DNA of 64,000 nt from JAWKIW01 sp046331175 (GTDB lineage: Bacteria; Actinomycetota; Acidimicrobiia; Acidimicrobiales; Acidimicrobilacustridaceae). Shown piece after piece: positions 39,741 to 49,249 of the stretch. Location: NCBI GenBank assembly GCA_046331175.1, contig JAXLRI010000012.1, positions 62,001 to 126,000 of the forward strand, in the 5' to 3' direction. Each line of letters begins with the position of its first letter. The stretch's first letter is position 1. A program made the position numbers and the translations under genes. The notes beneath the pieces were generated by a model. It did not search any database and was not told where the DNA came from. It saw only the letters and a list, made by a program, of their open reading frames with translations.

Positions 39741-41048
39741 GTGGAACCCTCCCCCGTGCGCGTCGGCATCCTCGGCTGCGGCACCGTCGGCGCCTCGCTG
39801 GTGCGCCTCGTGGCCGCCGAGGCCGACACCATCGCCGCCCGCACCGGCCTCCGGCTCCAGGTCACCCGGGTCGCCGTGCGCGACACCTCGCGCGATCGCG
39901 GCATCGACCTGGCCCCCGGCGTGCTCACCGACGACGCCGCCGCCCTGGTCGTCGACCCCGAGGTGGACGTGGTGGTCGAGACCATCGGCGGCATCGAGCC
40001 GGCTCGCACGCTGCTGCTGGCGGCCCTGGCCGAGGGCAAGCCGGTGGTCACCGCCAACAAGGAGCTGCTCGCCACCCACGGCGCCGAGGTGGTGGCGGCC
40101 GCCGAGGCCGCCGGCGTCGACCTGCTGTTCGAGGCCGCCGTGGCCGGCGGCATCCCGCTCGTGCGGGCCGTGCGCGAGAGCCTCCTCGGCGAGCCGGTGC
40201 GGCGCATCCTCGGCATCGTCAACGGGACGACGAACTACATCCTCACCAAGATGACCGAGGAGGGCGCCGACTACGCCGAGGCCCTGGCCGAGGCCCAGGC
40301 GCTCGGCTACGCCGAGGCCGACCCCACCGCCGACGTCGAGGGGTACGACGCCGGGGCCAAGATCGCCATCCTGGCCTCCATCGCCTTCGGCGCCGACGTG
40401 GTGGCTGGCGACGTCCACCACGAGGGCATCTCGGGCATCACCGCCGGCGACATCGCCTACGCCGAGCGCACCGGCCACGTGGTCAAGCTGCTCGCCGTGG
40501 CCGAGCGCGACCCCGCGGGTGGTGCCGCCGCCCCCATCGCCGTGCGCGTCCACCCTGTGCTCGTGCCCGCCACCCACCCGCTGGCGTCGGTGCGCGACAG
40601 CTTCAACGCGGTGTTCGTGCAGGGCGACGCGGTGGGCGATCTCATGTTCTACGGCCGCGGCGCCGGCGGCGACCCCACCGCCAGCGCCGTCCTCGGCGAC
40701 CTCGTCGACGCCTCGGTGAACCTCTCCCGCCGGTCGCACGCCTCGCTCGGCGTGCTCGGCCCGGCGGTCATCGCGCCGGTCGACGAGGGGGTGTCGGCCT
40801 TCTACATCTGCCTCGACGTGGCCGACCGCCCGGGCGTCCTCGCCACCGTCGCCGGTGTCTTCGGCGAGCACGGCGTGTCGATCTCGTCCATGGAGCAAGA
40901 GGGCCTCGGCGACGACGCCCAGCTCATGTTCATCACCCACCTCGCCGTCGAGCGGGACGTGCGGGCCACCCTCGACGGCCTCCGGGCCCTGGCCGAGGTG
41001 CGCCGGGTCGGCAGCGTGCTGCGCGTCCTGTCGGACGGTGCCTCGTGA
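39741..41048 (+). CDS. hom: Homoserine dehydrogenase
   Basis: The 435-residue protein reduces aspartate semialdehyde to homoserine. The NAD(P) loop VGILGCGTVGASLV, the TANKELLA and EAAVAGGIPL catalytic blocks, GIVNGTTNYIL and the GYAEADPTADVEG substrate site are all visible. A C-terminal ACT domain (about 350-430, VADRPGVLATVAGVFGEHGVSI) allows threonine feedback. The GTG at 39741 lies eight bases after TAGCCT and has no ribosome-binding site. Its stop overlaps the thrC start (GTGA). Confidence 0.96.
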   Translation: MEPSPVRVGILGCGTVGASLVRLVAAEADTIAARTGLRLQVTRVAVRDTSRDRGIDLAPGVLTDDAAALVVDPEVDVVVETIGGIEPARTLLLAALAEGKPVVTANKELLATHGAEVVAAAEAAGVDLLFEAAVAGGIPLVRAVRESLLGEPVRRILGIVNGTTNYILTKMTEEGADYAEALAEAQALGYAEADPTADVEGYDAGAKIAILASIAFGADVVAGDVHHEGISGITAGDIAYAERTGHVVKLLAVAERDPAGGAAAPIAVRVHPVLVPATHPLASVRDSFNAVFVQGDAVGDLMFYGRGAGGDPTASAVLGDLVDASVNLSRRSHASLGVLGPAVIAPVDEGVSAFYICLDVADRPGVLATVAGVFGEHGVSISSMEQEGLGDDAQLMFITHLAVERDVRATLDGLRALAEVRRVGSVLRVLSDGAS

Positions 41049-42466
41049 GGTACGTCAGCACGCGCGGCGCGGCGCCGGTGCTCGGCTTCGGTGACGTCCT
41101 GCTCGCCGGCCTCGCCCGCGACGGCGGCCTGTACGTGCCCGAGGACTGGCCTCCCCTCGACCCGGGTGCCCTGGCCCGCTTCGCCGACCTGCCCTACGCC
41201 GATGTGGCCACCGAGGTGATGTGGCCGTTCCTCGCCGGCGACGAGGGCAGCAGCGGTGCCGCCCCCATCACCCGCGACCGCTTCGCCGAGCTGGTGGCCG
41301 ATGCCTACGCCACCTTCGACGACCCCGACGTCGTCCCGCTGCGCGACCTCGGCGGCGGCCTGTGGTTGGCCGAGCTCTTCCACGGCCCGACCCTCGCCTT
41401 CAAAGACGTCGCCCTCCAGCTCGTCGGGCGGCTGTTCGACGACGAGCTCCACCGGCGGGGTGAGCGGGTCACCATCGTCGGCGCGACCTCGGGCGACACC
41501 GGCTCGGCGGCCATCGAGGCGTGCCGCGACCGCGACGCCATCGAGATCTTCATCCTCCACCCCGAGGGCCGCACCAGCGAGGTGCAGCGGCGCCAGATGA
41601 CCACGGTCGACGCGCCCAACGTGCACAACATCGCGGTGGCCGGCACCTTCGACGACTGCCAGGACCTCGTGAAGGCGCTGTTCGCCGACCACGACTTCCG
41701 CGACCGGGTCCGCCTCTCGGCGGTCAACTCCATCAACTGGGCCCGGGTGATGGCCCAGCTCGTCTACTACGTCACCTCGGCCGCCCGCCTCGGCCGCGGC
41801 GAGGCCCCCATCGCCGTGTCGGTGCCCACCGGGAACTTCGGCAACGTGTTCGCCGGCTACGGCGCCCAGCGCATGGGCACCCCGCTCAGTCAGATCGTCA
41901 TCGGCTCGAACCGCAACGACATCCTCACCCGCTTCCTCGAGACCGGCGCCATGACCGTGGCCGAGGTGCACCCCACCCTCAGCCCGAGCATGGACATCCA
42001 GATCTCGTCGAACTTCGAGCGTCTCCTGTTCGAGCTGTACGGGCGCGACGGCGCCGCCGTGGCCGAGCTGCTCACCGAGTTCCGCGACACCGGCTCGATG
42101 ATCCCCGGCGCCGATCGCCTCGACCTGCTGCGCGAGCACTGGTCGGGTGAGCGGGTCGACGACACCGCGACCACCGAGATCATCGCCCGCACGTACGAGA
42201 CCACCGGCGTGCTGGTCGACCCCCACACCGCCGTCGGCCTCGGGGCGGCCGTGGCCTGTCGGCGCGACGTCGCCGTCCCGATGGTCACCATGGCCACCGC
42301 CCACCCGGCCAAGTTCCCCGACGCCGTCGAGGCCGCCACCGGCGTCCGCCCGGCCCTGCCGCCCCGCCTGGCCGACCTGTTCGAGCGACCCGAGCGCTTC
42401 GACCGCCTGCCCGCCGACCTCGACGTGCTCCGCACCCACATCGACGGCGTCCTCGCCGGCCGCTGA
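41045..42466 (+). CDS. thrC: Threonine synthase
   Basis: The 473-residue PLP enzyme converts O-phosphohomoserine to threonine. It is the longer form (class of E. coli and fungi), with N-terminal VSTRG and DGGLYVPEDWPPL; the cofactor lysine is in TLAFKDVALQ (K120), and TSGDTGSAAIEA and VPTGNFGNVFAGY bind phosphate and PLP. The GTG overlaps the hom stop by 4 bp. The next gene downstream is a phosphomutase homolog that probably provides its substrate. Confidence 0.95.
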   Translation: MRYVSTRGAAPVLGFGDVLLAGLARDGGLYVPEDWPPLDPGALARFADLPYADVATEVMWPFLAGDEGSSGAAPITRDRFAELVADAYATFDDPDVVPLRDLGGGLWLAELFHGPTLAFKDVALQLVGRLFDDELHRRGERVTIVGATSGDTGSAAIEACRDRDAIEIFILHPEGRTSEVQRRQMTTVDAPNVHNIAVAGTFDDCQDLVKALFADHDFRDRVRLSAVNSINWARVMAQLVYYVTSAARLGRGEAPIAVSVPTGNFGNVFAGYGAQRMGTPLSQIVIGSNRNDILTRFLETGAMTVAEVHPTLSPSMDIQISSNFERLLFELYGRDGAAVAELLTEFRDTGSMIPGADRLDLLREHWSGERVDDTATTEIIARTYETTGVLVDPHTAVGLGAAVACRRDVAVPMVTMATAHPAKFPDAVEAATGVRPALPPRLADLFERPERFDRLPADLDVLRTHIDGVLAGR

Positions 42467-42586
42467 CGCCTGCCGGGCCCACCGTCGCGCCGGGGTCCGC
42501 GGCCCTCGGCCCTGGTCGACGGGCCCGTCACACGACGTTCACGACCCCCGGGCGACACCGCGGGACGGACCTGGCATGATCGACCC

Positions 42587-43732
42587 ATGAAGTACGTGGT
42601 GTGCGTCCCCGACGGTTGCGCCGACGAGCCGGTGCCCGAGCTGGGCGGTCGCACGCCGCTCGAAGCAGCCCGCACGCCCGTGCTCGATGCGCTCGCCGCC
42701 ACCGGCGAGGTGGGACGCGCCGCCGTCATCCCACCCGGCCTGCCCCCGGGCAGCGACGTCGGCAACATGGCCATCTTCGGCTACGACCCGGCCCGCTACC
42801 ACACCGGTCGCGCGCCCATCGAGGCCGCCGCCCTCGGCCTGAAGCTGGCCCCCGACCAGGTGGCCTACCGCTGCAACCTGGTCACCGTGGGCGACGACGG
42901 CACCATGGTCGACTTCGCCGGCGGGCACCCCACCTCCGAGGACGCCCGCAAGGTCGTCGAGGCGCTCCAGGACGAGCTGGGCGGCGAGGTCGAGTTCCAC
43001 CCCGGCGTCGAGTACCGCCACATCCTGGTGGCGCCCGCTGACTGGGCCGACGCCGACTGCACGCCGCCCCACGACCTCACCGACAAGCCCGCCGTGTGGC
43101 CGACGGGCGCCGCCGCCCCCAAGCTGCGCGAGCTCATGGACGCCTCCCGGCCGGTCGTGTCCCGCTTCGGCCTGGGCGCCAACCAGGTGTGGCTGTGGGG
43201 CCAGGGCTTCCAGCCCCAGATGCCGAGCTTCGCCGACACCTACGGCCTCGACGCCGCCCTCTGCAGCGCCGTCGACCTCGTGCGCGGCCTCGGGGTGCTC
43301 ACCGACATCGAGGTCGTCGACGTCGACGGGATGAGCGCCGGCTACGACACCGACTACGCCGCCCAGCGCGAGTGCGCCCTCGACGCCCTCGGCGACGGGG
43401 CCGACCTGTTCATCATCCACGTCGAGGCCACCGACGAGGCCGGCCACGCCGGCGACGTCGCCGCCAAGGTCGAGGCGCTCGAGCGCTGGGACTCGCTGAT
43501 CCTGGCCGACCTGGTCGCCGGCCTCGACAAGCTGGGTCCCTGGCGGCTCCTGCTGCTGCCCGACCACGCCACCCCGCTCGTCCGCAAGACCCACACCGCC
43601 GACCCCGTGCCGTACCTGATCGCCGGCACCGGCATCGACGGCCCCGGCGGGACCTACACCGAGGCCGGCGTGGCCGATCGGCCGGCCGTGCCCGGCCACG
43701 AGCTGCTGGGCCGCCTGCTCGCCGCCGGCTGA
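42587..43732 (+). CDS. ApgM-type phosphomutase family protein, probable homoserine kinase
   Basis: The 381-residue protein belongs to the archaeal-type cofactor-independent phosphoglycerate mutase branch of the alkaline phosphatase superfamily: VVCVPDGCADEP (metal Asp, D9), PPGSDVGNMAIFGYDP (catalytic Ser, S56), HVEATDEAGHAGD and LLPDHATP metal ligands. One subgroup (TIGR02535) has been proposed to act as homoserine kinase in bacteria without thrB. Position right after hom-thrC, with no GHMP-type thrB in the operon, strongly favours that role here. ATG 42587 lies six bases after CATGAT. Confidence 0.85.
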   Translation: MKYVVCVPDGCADEPVPELGGRTPLEAARTPVLDALAATGEVGRAAVIPPGLPPGSDVGNMAIFGYDPARYHTGRAPIEAAALGLKLAPDQVAYRCNLVTVGDDGTMVDFAGGHPTSEDARKVVEALQDELGGEVEFHPGVEYRHILVAPADWADADCTPPHDLTDKPAVWPTGAAAPKLRELMDASRPVVSRFGLGANQVWLWGQGFQPQMPSFADTYGLDAALCSAVDLVRGLGVLTDIEVVDVDGMSAGYDTDYAAQRECALDALGDGADLFIIHVEATDEAGHAGDVAAKVEALERWDSLILADLVAGLDKLGPWRLLLLPDHATPLVRKTHTADPVPYLIAGTGIDGPGGTYTEAGVADRPAVPGHELLGRLLAAG

Positions 43733-43904
43733 CCACCGCACCGGTCGGTTGCCCGGGTCCACGGCGGCCGGTACGCTGCGCCGTCGTCGCCGGGGCCTCG
43801 TGCCTCCGGCGACCACCCGCCGCCTCCGGTCGGCGACGACAACCCCGCCGAGCCCTCGGCACCCCGGCTGACGCACGGACCTGGCGCCCCACGGTGCCGC
43901 CGAT

Positions 43905-43980
43905 GCCACCGCCTCCCCCTCTTCCTTCGATCTCGCGATCACCCCACCTCCGCCCCGACCCCGCGTCGCCCCGCCCGCCG
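43905..43980 (+). promoter_or_regulatory. C-rich, G-poor leader upstream of rho
   Basis: This 76-base stretch has about 46 C and 13 G, against near-equal amounts elsewhere. Such C-over-G segments are Rho loading (rut) sites. Its place in the rho leader suggests autogenous termination. Confidence 0.45.
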
Positions 43981-44027
43981 GGCGCCTCGACCGGGATCAC
44001 AGCCCGCAAGACAAGTGAGGATCCCCC

Positions 44028-45749
44028 ATGAGCGTGGACGCCCAGCTGGAGCGGTCGGCCCTCGAGCGCAAGGACCGCGACGAGCTGCACACCATCGCCG
44101 TGGCGATGGGGGGCAAGCCCGGCTCCCGGGCCCGCAAGGCCGACATCATCGACCTGATCATGGGCCTGGCCGGCCTGGCCCCCGCGCCCGAGGGTGACGC
44201 CACCGCCGCCGACGAGGCCGCGGCCGAGCCCGCCGCCCCCAAGCCCCGCAAGAAGGCCGCCCGGGCCAAGGCCGCCGCCCCCGCCGACGACGGTGAGGCC
44301 GACGCCACCGCCGCGTCCGACGACCAGGCGGCCGGCGACGACGAGGCCGCGCCCGCCGCCGAGGTGGCCGGCGACACCGGTGAGGACGAGGAGGGGTCCG
44401 GCGGCGACGAGCGGTCCCGCGACCGGGGCAACGAGCGTGACGACCGCGACGACCGCAACGGGCGTGACGATCGCAACGGCGACGGCCGGCGCGACGACCG
44501 CGACCAGGACCGGAGCCCGGGTGGCCAGGGCGACGGCGAGCCCGGCAACCGCCGGCGGCGCCGCCGGGGCCGTGACCGCGACCGCGAGCGGGAGCCCGAG
44601 GTGCAGGCCGAGCCGGTCGAGGTCGCCGGCATGCTCGACCTGCGCGACGACGGCTACGGCTTCCTCCGGGTCAAGGGCTACCTGCCGTCCAAGGAGGACG
44701 TGTACGTCTCGGTCAAGCAGGTCCGTCAGTTCGGCCTGCGCAAGGGCGACCACCTCACCGGGGCCGCCCGCCCCGCCAGCCGCAACGAGAAGAACCCGGC
44801 CCTCCTGCGCATCGACCAGGTCAACGGCAGGGACCCCGAGCAGGCGCGGGCCCGCGCTCGCTTCGAGGACCTCACCCCGCTGTTCCCCGACGAGCCGCTG
44901 CGCCTCGAGGCCGCCGGCGACCCGTACAACATGACGGCCCGGATCATCGACCTCATCTCGCCCATCGGCAAGGGCCAGCGCGGCCTGATCGTCTCGCCGC
45001 CCAAGGCCGGCAAGACCACGATCATGAAGCAGATCGCCTCGTCGATCGAGGCCAACAACCCCGACGTCCACCTCATGGTGCTGCTGGTCGACGAGCGCCC
45101 GGAAGAGGTCACCGACATGCGGCGCTCGGTCCAGGGCGAGGTCGTGGCCTCCACCTTCGACCGGCCCGCGGAGGAGCACACCGCGGTGGCCGAGCTGGCC
45201 ATCGAGCGGGCGAAGCGCCTGGTCGAGGACGGCGGCGACGTCGTGATCATCCTCGACGGCATCACCCGCCTGGCCCGCGCCTACAACCTGGCCGCGCCGG
45301 CCACCGGCCGCATCATGTCCGGCGGCATCGACACCGGTGCCCTCTACCCGCCCAAGAGGTTCTTCGGCGCCGCCCGCAACCTGGAGGAGGGCGGCTCGCT
45401 GACCATCCTCGCCACCGCCCTCGTCGACACCGGCTCGAAGATGGACGAGGTGATCTTCGAGGAGTTCAAGGGCACCGGGAACATGGAGCTGCGCCTCGAT
45501 CGGCGCATGGCCGAGCGCCGGATCTACCCGGCCATCGACGTCGACGGCTCGTCCACCCGCCACGAGGAGCTGCTGTACGACAAGAAGCAGCTCCAGAACG
45601 TCTGGAAGCTGCGCCGGGTGCTGTCGGCCATGGCGGCCGACGGCGCGGGCGGCGCCGGCCTCGAGATGCTGATCGACCGCCTCGCCACCTTCCGCAGCAA
45701 CGACGAGTTCCTCGCCGAGGTGGCCAAGACCCCCGCCGCCGGCAGCTGA
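44028..45749 (+). CDS. rho: Transcription termination factor Rho
   Basis: The 573-residue hexameric RNA helicase has a Rho N-terminal helical domain (ELHTIAVAMGGKPGSRARKADII), an actinobacterial insertion of about 140 residues rich in Ala/Glu and then Arg/Asp/Gly/Asn (about 55-190), the cold-shock-like RNA-binding domain (GMLDLRDDGYGFLRVKGYLP), Walker A PPKAGKTT (K329), Walker B VVIILDGITRL and the R-loop MERRIYPAIDVDGSSTR region. The insertion binds RNA in other actinobacteria and widens template choice. The C-rich leader is noted separately. rpmE follows, as in many actinobacteria. Confidence 0.97.
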   Translation: MSVDAQLERSALERKDRDELHTIAVAMGGKPGSRARKADIIDLIMGLAGLAPAPEGDATAADEAAAEPAAPKPRKKAARAKAAAPADDGEADATAASDDQAAGDDEAAPAAEVAGDTGEDEEGSGGDERSRDRGNERDDRDDRNGRDDRNGDGRRDDRDQDRSPGGQGDGEPGNRRRRRRGRDRDREREPEVQAEPVEVAGMLDLRDDGYGFLRVKGYLPSKEDVYVSVKQVRQFGLRKGDHLTGAARPASRNEKNPALLRIDQVNGRDPEQARARARFEDLTPLFPDEPLRLEAAGDPYNMTARIIDLISPIGKGQRGLIVSPPKAGKTTIMKQIASSIEANNPDVHLMVLLVDERPEEVTDMRRSVQGEVVASTFDRPAEEHTAVAELAIERAKRLVEDGGDVVIILDGITRLARAYNLAAPATGRIMSGGIDTGALYPPKRFFGAARNLEEGGSLTILATALVDTGSKMDEVIFEEFKGTGNMELRLDRRMAERRIYPAIDVDGSSTRHEELLYDKKQLQNVWKLRRVLSAMAADGAGGAGLEMLIDRLATFRSNDEFLAEVAKTPAAGS

Positions 45750-45875
45750 CCGCCCGGTCGGCCGCGGCTCGGCCGGCCACGGGCGCTCGTTCGCCCGATC
45801 CGACCGGCCCCACGTTGCCGAGGTGGGGTCCGGCCGGGCACACTGGTCCCTCCCCGATTTCCGGAGCACGTGACG

Positions 45876-46094
45876 ATGAAGGCTGGAACCCACCCGAACT
45901 ACGTCGTGTCGACGGTGACCTGCTCGTGCGGGAACACCTTCACGACCCGCTCGACCGAGCCCGAGCTCCACGTCGAGCTCTGCAGCGAGTGCCATCCCTT
46001 CTACACCGGCAAGCAGAAGCTGGTCGACACCGGCGGGCGCATCGAGAAGTTCCAGAAGCGCTACGGCACCCGCCAGCGCGCCGCCAAGGACTGA
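45876..46094 (+). CDS. rpmE: 50S ribosomal protein L31 (zinc-binding form)
   Basis: The 72-residue ribosomal protein has four cysteines for zinc: C16 and C18 (TCSCGN) and C36 and C39 (CSECHPFYTGKQ). It is therefore the C+ form, which zinc-starved cells replace with a Cys-free paralog. I use ATG 45876 (MKAGTHP) rather than the GTG two codons earlier because L31 proteins begin MK. It lies between rho and an unknown gene preceding prfA. Confidence 0.96.
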   Translation: MKAGTHPNYVVSTVTCSCGNTFTTRSTEPELHVELCSECHPFYTGKQKLVDTGGRIEKFQKRYGTRQRAAKD

Positions 46095-46138
46095 GCGCCG
46101 GCCCACGGCCCGCGCGGCGGTCCGGACCACCGAACCTC

Positions 46139-47167
46139 GTGCCCACCCCGCCCGCCGCCCCCGGCGACGGCGACCGCCGGGCCGCCCTCCTGGCGGCCAA
46201 GCTCGGCGCGCTCGTCCGCGACCGGTGGGGTGACGATCTCGACCGCGAGCCGTCCACGTTCCCGGGCGGTGCCGCCCTGCGGTCCGGGGCGATCGGCGGC
46301 GGCGAGGTCACGGGCTGGGTGCTGCTCGACGAGGACCCCGCCCACCGCCTCGGTCGGGCCGTGGCCTGGGCCGACCAGCAGGGCGTCGACGACCTCCACG
46401 TGCTCGCCGAGGCCGACGCCGACGTGCTGGCCCGTCGGGCGGCGGCCTTCGCCCTGCCACCGACCGTGTGGGCGGTCGACGGACGGAACCTGACCACCGC
46501 CGTCGCGGCGCCGGTCCACCAGGTGGCACCCGGTCCCGGCGACGTCGACTCGCTCGTCGCCCTGCTCGAGGCCGCCGACGTCGACGTGATCGTCGAGCAC
46601 GGCGAGCTCGTGGGCGAGATCCTCGGACTCGAGATCGCCCGGGTGGTCGTCGACCCCGAGCGCGGCCCCCGCCTCGAGGTGGGGGTCGGCCGCCACGACC
46701 GTGAGGCGTTCGCCATCATCCACGGCGACCTCCCCGCGCCCGAGGCGCTGGCCTCGGTGGTCGACTCGGTGCGCCGGCACCGACGAGCCGACGCACCCGC
46801 CCACCCGCTGAACCGCCTGGCCGCCGAGCGCTGGTTGCGACGCCGGGTGCTCGACGAGCCCGGCCTGGCCGGTGCCCTGGCGCTGGCGCCGGCCGAGCCC
46901 ACCGTGCGGCGCGACTCGGTCAAGGACGTCGCCCCGGCGGTCGCGGTGGGCCACGACGCCGACGGGCCGGTGGTGGTCGCCTGCTCCACCGGCATCGACC
47001 TCGACCTCGTGCCGGCGGCCGCCGACGCCCGCGAGGCCCACGCGCCCGGCGCCCGCCTCGTGCTCCTCGTGCCGGAGCGCGACGCCCACCCGGTCACCGG
47101 CCGCCTCGCCGTCGCCCTGCGCGACCCGGCCGAGGTGCGCACGGTCCCCGCCGACTGGCGGGGCTGA
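46139..47167 (+). CDS. Unknown protein encoded between rpmE and prfA
   Basis: The 342-residue protein has no signal or membrane segment and no family I recognise. Visible blocks are GEVTGWVLLDEDPAHRLGRA, VHVLAEADADVLARRAAAF-like helices, VDVIVEHGELVGEILGLEIARVV and RHRRADAPAHPLNRLAAERWLRRR. Alternating hydrophobic strands and Ala-rich helices suggest an alpha/beta fold. The GTG at 46139 lies 44 bp after rpmE; codon use is like that of the neighbours. Its place inside a translation gene cluster suggests an informational or housekeeping role, but that is inference. Confidence 0.72.
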   Translation: MPTPPAAPGDGDRRAALLAAKLGALVRDRWGDDLDREPSTFPGGAALRSGAIGGGEVTGWVLLDEDPAHRLGRAVAWADQQGVDDLHVLAEADADVLARRAAAFALPPTVWAVDGRNLTTAVAAPVHQVAPGPGDVDSLVALLEAADVDVIVEHGELVGEILGLEIARVVVDPERGPRLEVGVGRHDREAFAIIHGDLPAPEALASVVDSVRRHRRADAPAHPLNRLAAERWLRRRVLDEPGLAGALALAPAEPTVRRDSVKDVAPAVAVGHDADGPVVVACSTGIDLDLVPAAADAREAHAPGARLVLLVPERDAHPVTGRLAVALRDPAEVRTVPADWRG

Positions 47168-47218
47168 CGGCCGCGGCGCCGATCGGCCACCCGCACCCGG
47201 CCCACTACCCTCCACCCC

Positions 47219-48292
47219 ATGCTGGACCGCCTGGCCGACCTCGAGCGCGAGCACGCCGAGGTCGAGGCGCGCCTGGCCGACCCGGCGGTGATCGCCGACC
47301 AGCGCCGCTACGCCGAGGTCGCCCGCCGGTACCGCGAGCTGGGGCCGCTGGTGGCCTGCATGCAGTCGCTGCGAGCCGCCTCCGACGACCTCGACGCCGC
47401 CCGCGAGCTCTACGCCGATGCCGGCGGCGACGACCGGGAGCTGCTGCGCGGCGAGATCGACGAGGCGGAGGCCGACATCGCCCGCCTCGAGGACGAGCTG
47501 CGGCTCCTGCTGCTGCCCCGCGACCCGAACGAGGGCAAGAACGTCATCGTCGAGATCCGAGGGGCCGAGGGCGGCGAGGAGGCGAACCTGTTCGCCCGCG
47601 ACCTGTTCGAGATGTACCGCGCCTACGCGTCGCGCATGGGGTGGCGCTTCGAGGTGCTGTCGGCCAGCCCGTCGGACCTCGGCGGCTACACCGAGGTCAC
47701 CTTCGTCGTGGCCGGCGACGCCGCGTGGACGCGGCTCAAGCACGAGGGCGGACCGCACCGGGTCCAGCGCGTGCCGGTGACCGAGTCCCAGGGCCGCATC
47801 CACACGTCGTCGGCCACGGTGACGGTGCTGCCCGAGGCCGACGAGGTCGAGGTCGACCTCGACCCCAACGACCTGCAGATCGACGTGTTCCGCTCGTCGG
47901 GGCCGGGGGGCCAGTCGGTGAACACCACCGACTCGGCCGTGCGCATCACCCACAAGCCCACCGGCACCGTGGTGTCGATGCAGGACCAGAAGAGCCAGCT
48001 GCAGAACAAGGAGAAGGCCCTGCAGGTGCTGCGCTCCCGCCTGCTCAAGGCCGAGCAGGACCGCCAGGAGGCCGAGCTGTCGAGCGCCCGCAAGGGCCAG
48101 GTGGGTGGGGGCGGGCGGTCCGAGAAGGTGCGCACCTACAACTTCAAGGAGAACCGGGTCACCGACCACCGGATCGGGCTCACCCTCTACAAGCTCGACA
48201 AGGTGCTCGCCGGCGAGCTCGACGACGTGGTCGACGCCCTGGTGGCCGACGAGCGGACCCGCCAGCTGGCCGAGGCCGAACCGGCGACGTGA
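47219..48292 (+). CDS. prfA: Peptide chain release factor 1
   Basis: The 357-residue factor ends translation at UAA and UAG. The stop-recognition PVT (in QRVPVTESQGRIHTSSATV) and the GGQ catalytic tripeptide (G230-G231-Q232 in SSGPGGQSVNTTDSA) identify RF1. ATG 47219 follows TACCCT by seven bases, again without a ribosome-binding site. Its stop overlaps the prmC start (GTGA at 48289), coupling the factor to the enzyme that methylates its GGQ glutamine. Confidence 0.96.
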   Translation: MLDRLADLEREHAEVEARLADPAVIADQRRYAEVARRYRELGPLVACMQSLRAASDDLDAARELYADAGGDDRELLRGEIDEAEADIARLEDELRLLLLPRDPNEGKNVIVEIRGAEGGEEANLFARDLFEMYRAYASRMGWRFEVLSASPSDLGGYTEVTFVVAGDAAWTRLKHEGGPHRVQRVPVTESQGRIHTSSATVTVLPEADEVEVDLDPNDLQIDVFRSSGPGGQSVNTTDSAVRITHKPTGTVVSMQDQKSQLQNKEKALQVLRSRLLKAEQDRQEAELSSARKGQVGGGGRSEKVRTYNFKENRVTDHRIGLTLYKLDKVLAGELDDVVDALVADERTRQLAEAEPAT

Positions 48293-49227
48293 GCCCGCCG
48301 CCCGGCCGCGGGGCCGGAGACCACGACCAGGGCGAACCGGGCGACGTCGCCGACACCGTGCCGTGGCGGGCCTTCCTCGCCGAGGCCACCGAGCGGCTGG
48401 CGGCCGCCGGCGTGGCCAGCCCGGCGGCCGAGGCCCGCTGGCTGGTCGAGGAGGCCTCGGGCCACGAGGGGTCCGACCTCGCCGCCGGCCTCGACGAGCC
48501 GGCGACCCAGCGGGGGGTGGCCCGCTTCGACCGCATGCTGGCCCGGCGCGAGGCCGGCGAGCCGCTCCAGCACGTCCTCGGCCACTGGGCCTTCCGCCAC
48601 CTCGACCTGCTCGTCGACGGCCGGGTGCTCATCCCCCGGCCCGAGACCGAGGTGGTGGTCGAGGTGGCGTTGGCCGAGCTCGACGCCCTCGGTCCGCCCG
48701 ACGGCCGGCCCCGGCGGGCCGTCGACCTGGGCACCGGCTCGGGGGCCATCGGGCTGTCGCTGGCCGCCGAGCGGACGGGCCTGGAGGTGTGGATCACCGA
48801 CGTGTCCACCGCGGCGCTCGACGTCGCCCGGGCGAACCTCGCCGGCATCGGCCGCGCCGGGGCCCGCGTGCGGGTGGCCGAGGGGTCCTGGTACGACGCG
48901 CTGCCCCCCGAGCTGGCGGGCGAGGTCGACCTGATCGTCAGCAACCCGCCCTACGTGGCCCCTCACGACGAGCTCCCGGCCGAGGTGCGCGACCACGAGC
49001 CGGCCCTGGCGCTGGTCCCGGGGCCCACCGGGCTCGAGGCGCTGCACGTCGTCGTCGACGGCGCGGGGGCGTGGCTGGCGCCCGGGGGCGTGGTGGTGGT
49101 CGAGCTGGCGCCCGGGCAGGCCGTGGGCGTCGCCGAGCGGGCGGTGGCGGCCGGGTTGGTCGACGTCCGGGTGGAGCCCGACCTGGTCGGCCGCGACCGG
49201 ATGGTGGTGGCGCGCCGACCCGGCTGA
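48289..49227 (+). CDS. prmC: Release factor glutamine methyltransferase
   Basis: The 312-residue SAM-dependent enzyme methylates the GGQ glutamine of release factors. The N-terminal helical domain (LQHVLGHWAFRHLDLLVD), RPETEVVVEVAL, SAM-loop AVDLGTGSGAIGLSLA and NPPY (N219, in SNPPYVAP) are present. About 24 extra residues precede the usual N-terminus if the overlapping GTG at 48289 is used. It is the last gene of the prfA-prmC unit; the next gene converges after 22 bp. Confidence 0.94.
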   Translation: MSPPPGRGAGDHDQGEPGDVADTVPWRAFLAEATERLAAAGVASPAAEARWLVEEASGHEGSDLAAGLDEPATQRGVARFDRMLARREAGEPLQHVLGHWAFRHLDLLVDGRVLIPRPETEVVVEVALAELDALGPPDGRPRRAVDLGTGSGAIGLSLAAERTGLEVWITDVSTAALDVARANLAGIGRAGARVRVAEGSWYDALPPELAGEVDLIVSNPPYVAPHDELPAEVRDHEPALALVPGPTGLEALHVVVDGAGAWLAPGGVVVVELAPGQAVGVAERAVAAGLVDVRVEPDLVGRDRMVVARRPG

Positions 49228-49249
49228 TCGGGGCGGCCGCGGCGAGGGG

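Noticed and set aside
39599..42466. 955-codon frame seeming to fuse upstream sequence to threonine synthase
   Set aside because: The part before 41045 is an out-of-frame shadow of hom; threonine synthase starts at the GTG overlapping the hom stop.
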